64,000 nucleotides of DNA. It comes from Sulfurospirillum sp036802865. Its GTDB lineage: Bacteria > Campylobacterota > Campylobacteria > Campylobacterales > Sulfurospirillaceae. Location of the stretch: assembly GCF_036802865.1 (NCBI RefSeq), contig NZ_DAIRVK010000006.1, positions 127,741 through 191,740 on the forward strand, read 5' to 3'. The position numbers and the translations under genes are program-made. The stretch's first letter is position 1, and each line of letters begins with the position of its first letter. The notes beneath the pieces are model-generated. The model was not told the origin of the DNA, made no database searches, and worked only from the letters and a program-made list of their open reading frames with translations. Shown here piece by piece: positions 61,367 to 64,000 of this stretch.

Positions 61367-63247
61367 TTAGGATTTGAATTTGCCCAGTTCATTGTTAAGA
61401 TTTTCCGTCATCACATGTAAATGTTCAGATGCTTGAGAAACATTGTCAATGCTTCCTACATTTTCTTTAGAAATGACATTTATTTTTTCAATTTCATTAA
61501 CAATATGCTTGATCTTATTAGCGGTTGCAATAAAGCTTTCAACTGTCAAATGGGTATCATTTGTTGTTTGATGAATGATAGTAGCGATGGCATTCATCTC
61601 TTCTTGAAGTTCCACGGAGATGGATGCAAGTGCGATAACTTCATTAGCATTGGTTGCAATCTCAGTATTGGCATCCATGATAGACTGAACCACAACATTA
61701 ATGGTTGCATCTATATCCACAAGGCTTTTTTGGGTTCGTTCAGCCAATTTGCGTACTTCATCTGCAACAACGGCAAATCCTCGTCCATGTTCACCCGCTC
61801 GTGCAGCTTCAATAGCGGCATTTAGCGCTAGAAGGTTTGTTTGATCTGCGATTTCACGGATAATATTCAAAACCTCTTTCACTTCATTGGCATTATGACT
61901 AACCGTATTAAGGCGTTCTGCCAAGCTTTGCTCTTTCTGTGCTGTTGTTTGCATCGTGTTTTCAAGGTATTCGACTTTATTTTTAACATCACTGATGTCA
62001 GTTTGGGTTTGTTGTAAAATCTGTTGTGATGCTTTGGCCTTTGTCACAGAGGCTTCGATGGTTTCAGTTAATGCAAGTCCTTCTTGTTTGGTACTCTCTA
62101 CTATTTTTGATTCTGTATCAACATTTTTCACTACTTCAGAGGCTGTACGGGATAGTTCCTCTGAGATCGAAGCGTTTTCATTACTAATGGTTTTCGATTT
62201 TTTGACAATTTCATGCAATTTTTCAATGAATTTGTTGATGTTAAGCGAAACATGTCCAAATTCATCCTTGTGTTCAACTATGAGTCGTTGTCTAAGATCA
62301 CCTTCACTGCTTGAGAGTGCTTCTACTACGTTGTTTAGATTATCCAGAGGCGTTAGAAGTTTTTTAATAAAAAAGATCATGACACCGATGGAGACGACAA
62401 GCATGATCAGTCCCATGATGAAAAGCTCTTTAATTTGTGTGTTTAAAAAAGTATAAGCTGCAGATTTATCAAAGGTAATGGCTGGAGTCCACCCTGTTTC
62501 AGTTGATATTTTATAAGCAAAGATTTTCTCAACACCATTGAATGTATAGCTGATAATAGACTCTTTCTTATCGCCAAATTGGCGTGTTAATTCAGGTACT
62601 AAGCTAGCAAGATCTTTGCCTAAAAGTTCTTTATTGGGATGTGCGATCAAAATGCCTTTTGTATCGGTAAGAATTCCGTATCCGCCATTAAAATTAATGT
62701 CTGCCAACATTTTAAAAAGAGCATCGAGTTCAATATTGGTAGCAATAACACCCACCAGTGTTCCACTACTGTAAATAGGAGCCATAATAGCAACAACGTA
62801 TTTTTTGGTACTCGAACTGAGAAAAGCATCACTTGCGCCTGCTTGTTTAGATGTTTTTGCAGTAACATACCAAGGACGTGTTCGTGGATCAAAGCCAGCT
62901 GCTACTTTTGCTCCACTTCCATAGATCATGTTTCCATTTTCTAAACCGATAAAAGAGTCAACACCACCAATCGTTTTGCTAAGTTCTTGAAGCTTGTTTT
63001 TTAACGCTTCATCGTCTAATGTGGCAATGTTAGTAAGTGAGCGTGCAGTTGCTTCTACCACGTCTTTTTTGGAAGAGATCCACAGATCAATATAATCTGT
63101 TAATGAACGTGATGCCATCTGTATGCTGGATTCAACTTGTATAACGCTGTTTTTCTTGGTGTCGACGTAGCTAAAGAAGCCAAAAATGGTAAGGCTCAGA
63201 AACATTAGCGCTGAAATGGTCAGTGTAACTTTTGTTTTAAATTGCAT
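61367..63247 (-). CDS. Methyl-accepting chemotaxis protein, dCache type (2)
   Basis: A 626-residue receptor starting at the ATG preceded by GGGGGAATTTAT. Architecture as in receptor 1: TM1, dCache (DPRTRPWYVTAKTSKQAG; GVIATNIELDALFKML), TM2, HAMP and hairpin. The sensor half differs clearly from receptor 1, while the signalling half is close to it. It has its own terminator, so it is probably an independent transcript. Confidence 0.95.
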   Translation of the reverse strand: MQFKTKVTLTISALMFLSLTIFGFFSYVDTKKNSVIQVESSIQMASRSLTDYIDLWISSKKDVVEATARSLTNIATLDDEALKNKLQELSKTIGGVDSFIGLENGNMIYGSGAKVAAGFDPRTRPWYVTAKTSKQAGASDAFLSSSTKKYVVAIMAPIYSSGTLVGVIATNIELDALFKMLADINFNGGYGILTDTKGILIAHPNKELLGKDLASLVPELTRQFGDKKESIISYTFNGVEKIFAYKISTETGWTPAITFDKSAAYTFLNTQIKELFIMGLIMLVVSIGVMIFFIKKLLTPLDNLNNVVEALSSSEGDLRQRLIVEHKDEFGHVSLNINKFIEKLHEIVKKSKTISNENASISEELSRTASEVVKNVDTESKIVESTKQEGLALTETIEASVTKAKASQQILQQTQTDISDVKNKVEYLENTMQTTAQKEQSLAERLNTVSHNANEVKEVLNIIREIADQTNLLALNAAIEAARAGEHGRGFAVVADEVRKLAERTQKSLVDIDATINVVVQSIMDANTEIATNANEVIALASISVELQEEMNAIATIIHQTTNDTHLTVESFIATANKIKHIVNEIEKINVISKENVGSIDNVSQASEHLHVMTENLNNELGKFKS

Positions 63248-63311
63248 ATAAATTCCCCCTGTGTCAAACAACTTTAAGTTATTCTAGCACAAAATGTCAC
63301 ACGCGGGGCGT

Positions 63312-63338
63312 TCCAAGCAAAGATTTTCTTTGCTTGGA
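63312..63338 (-). terminator. Perfect stem-loop after the third receptor
   Basis: TCCAAGCAAAGA-TTT-TCTTTGCTTGGA is a 12-bp perfect stem beginning 9 nt beyond the receptor stop. No T run follows on the minus strand, so efficiency is uncertain. Confidence 0.6.
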
Positions 63339-63347
63339 GTAAAAGTG

Positions 63348-64000
63348 TTACGACTTAAACTTCCCAAGTTCGTTGTTGAGATTTTCAGTCATAACATGAA
63401 GGTGTTCAGAGGCTTGAGAGACATTGTCAATACTTCCCACGTTTTCTTTAGAGATCACATTGATTTTTTCTATTTCATCGACAATCTTTTTGATTTTGGT
63501 TGCAGTATCAATAAAGTCATTCACGGTATGATGCGATTCATCAATGGTTTTATGAATGATATTGGCTACATTATTCATACCATCTTGCAGTTCAATAGAG
63601 ATAGACGCAAGTGCATTGACTTCTCCCGCATTGTGTGCGATGTCTGTATTGGCATCCATAATGGATTGAACAACAACATTAATCGTTGCATCTATCTCAA
63701 CCAAGCTTTTTTGAGTACGTTCTGCAAGTTTGCGTACTTCATCTGCAACAACAGCAAAACCACGTCCATGTTCACCTGCACGTGCAGCTTCAATAGCAGC
63801 GTTTAAAGCTAAAAGGTTTGTTTGATCAGCAATATCTCGAATAACCCCTAAAACATCTTTGACTTCATTGGCATTATGGCTTACGGTATTAAGTCGATCT
63901 GCTAGGTTTTGCTCTTTTAGTGCGGTTGCTTGCATGGTGTGTTCGAGTTGTTCTACTTTGGTTTTAACATCAAAGATATCTTGTTGGGTATCACTGAGTG
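63348..64000 (-). CDS. Methyl-accepting chemotaxis protein (3), N-terminus beyond window
   Basis: The last 217 residues of a third receptor. The frame is open to the window edge, so the ATG at 63935 is internal. The visible part covers the end of the methylation helix, the hairpin tip IADQTNLLALNAAIEAARAG, and the C-terminal helix ending NLNNELGKFKS. The hairpin half is like receptor 1 (SLVEIDATI, DIAHNA, ISIELQDGMNN), but the last 30 residues match receptor 2 (NVGSIDNVSQASEHLHVM), a mosaic pattern. Confidence 0.93.
   Translation of the reverse strand, partial: LSDTQQDIFDVKTKVEQLEHTMQATALKEQNLADRLNTVSHNANEVKDVLGVIRDIADQTNLLALNAAIEAARAGEHGRGFAVVADEVRKLAERTQKSLVEIDATINVVVQSIMDANTDIAHNAGEVNALASISIELQDGMNNVANIIHKTIDESHHTVNDFIDTATKIKKIVDEIEKINVISKENVGSIDNVSQASEHLHVMTENLNNELGKFKS

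Noticed and set aside
59840..62456. Long open frames antisense to the chemoreceptor genes
   Set aside because: They mirror the biased codon pattern of receptor coiled coils, repeat between paralogues in the same place and have no ribosome sites.

Overview
This window comes from a low-GC member of the Campylobacterota (epsilonproteobacteria), most likely Sulfurospirillum or a close relative; the genus is an inference. The evidence is the long S10-spc-alpha ribosomal block with map and infA inside it and no rpmD between rpsE and rplO, the order nfu-TPR-murE-panD-ybaB-PDZ-ispA-tkt that resembles Campylobacter, many chemotaxis genes, and frequent use of the palindrome TTTACATGTAAA.

Layout. 1-446 is the start of a cytidylate-kinase-like gene running off the left edge. 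614-3191 is a two-component pair (7TM-type kinase and OmpR-like regulator). 3193-9550 looks like a small, apparently undescribed biosynthetic locus. A LuxI/FeeM-like acyltransferase diverges from an operon encoding a heme-oxygenase-like diiron protein, an Asp/Glu-racemase-fold enzyme, a stand-alone adenylate-forming enzyme, a circularly permuted ATP-grasp ligase and a GT9-type glycosyltransferase. Both divergent promoters carry the same direct-repeat operator exactly 7 nt from the -10 box, and a third copy with the same geometry lies at 11187-11220. 9600-11110 is an AT-rich insert with a frameshifted nuclease-like gene, bracketed by a 16-bp inverted repeat, close to a tRNA-Ala gene.

12150-23538 is a complete alternative chemosensory operon: CheY, CheW, a receptor, a STAS-like protein, CheA, CheR, a degenerate kinase, CheD, CheB, a PAS kinase and a REC protein. 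25728-23729 (minus) encodes CheY, CheC and a diguanylate cyclase. 25790-37528 is mostly housekeeping: a PP-loop enzyme, dnaG, a LapB-like TPR protein, rnhA, rnc, aroC, feoAB and rnhB, followed by a SpoIIE phosphatase/anti-sigma-kinase-like fusion and an ATPase. 37698-51672 is the ribosomal protein, secY and rpoA superoperon. 51774-59274 holds cell-wall, coenzyme, isoprenoid and pentose-phosphate genes. 59279-64000 (minus) has three tandem, mosaic dCache-type chemoreceptors, the last one cut by the window edge.

Between the genes there are two families of dispersed structured elements: 28441-28517 with 35031-35201, and 15087-15190 with 23546-23660. In both, stems are kept by compensating changes. 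A pseudoknot-like leader also precedes rpmJ-rpsM. No CRISPR array, rRNA gene or intact insertion sequence was seen. Apart from 9551-9870, which is described in its entries, no gap between genes exceeds about 300 bases.
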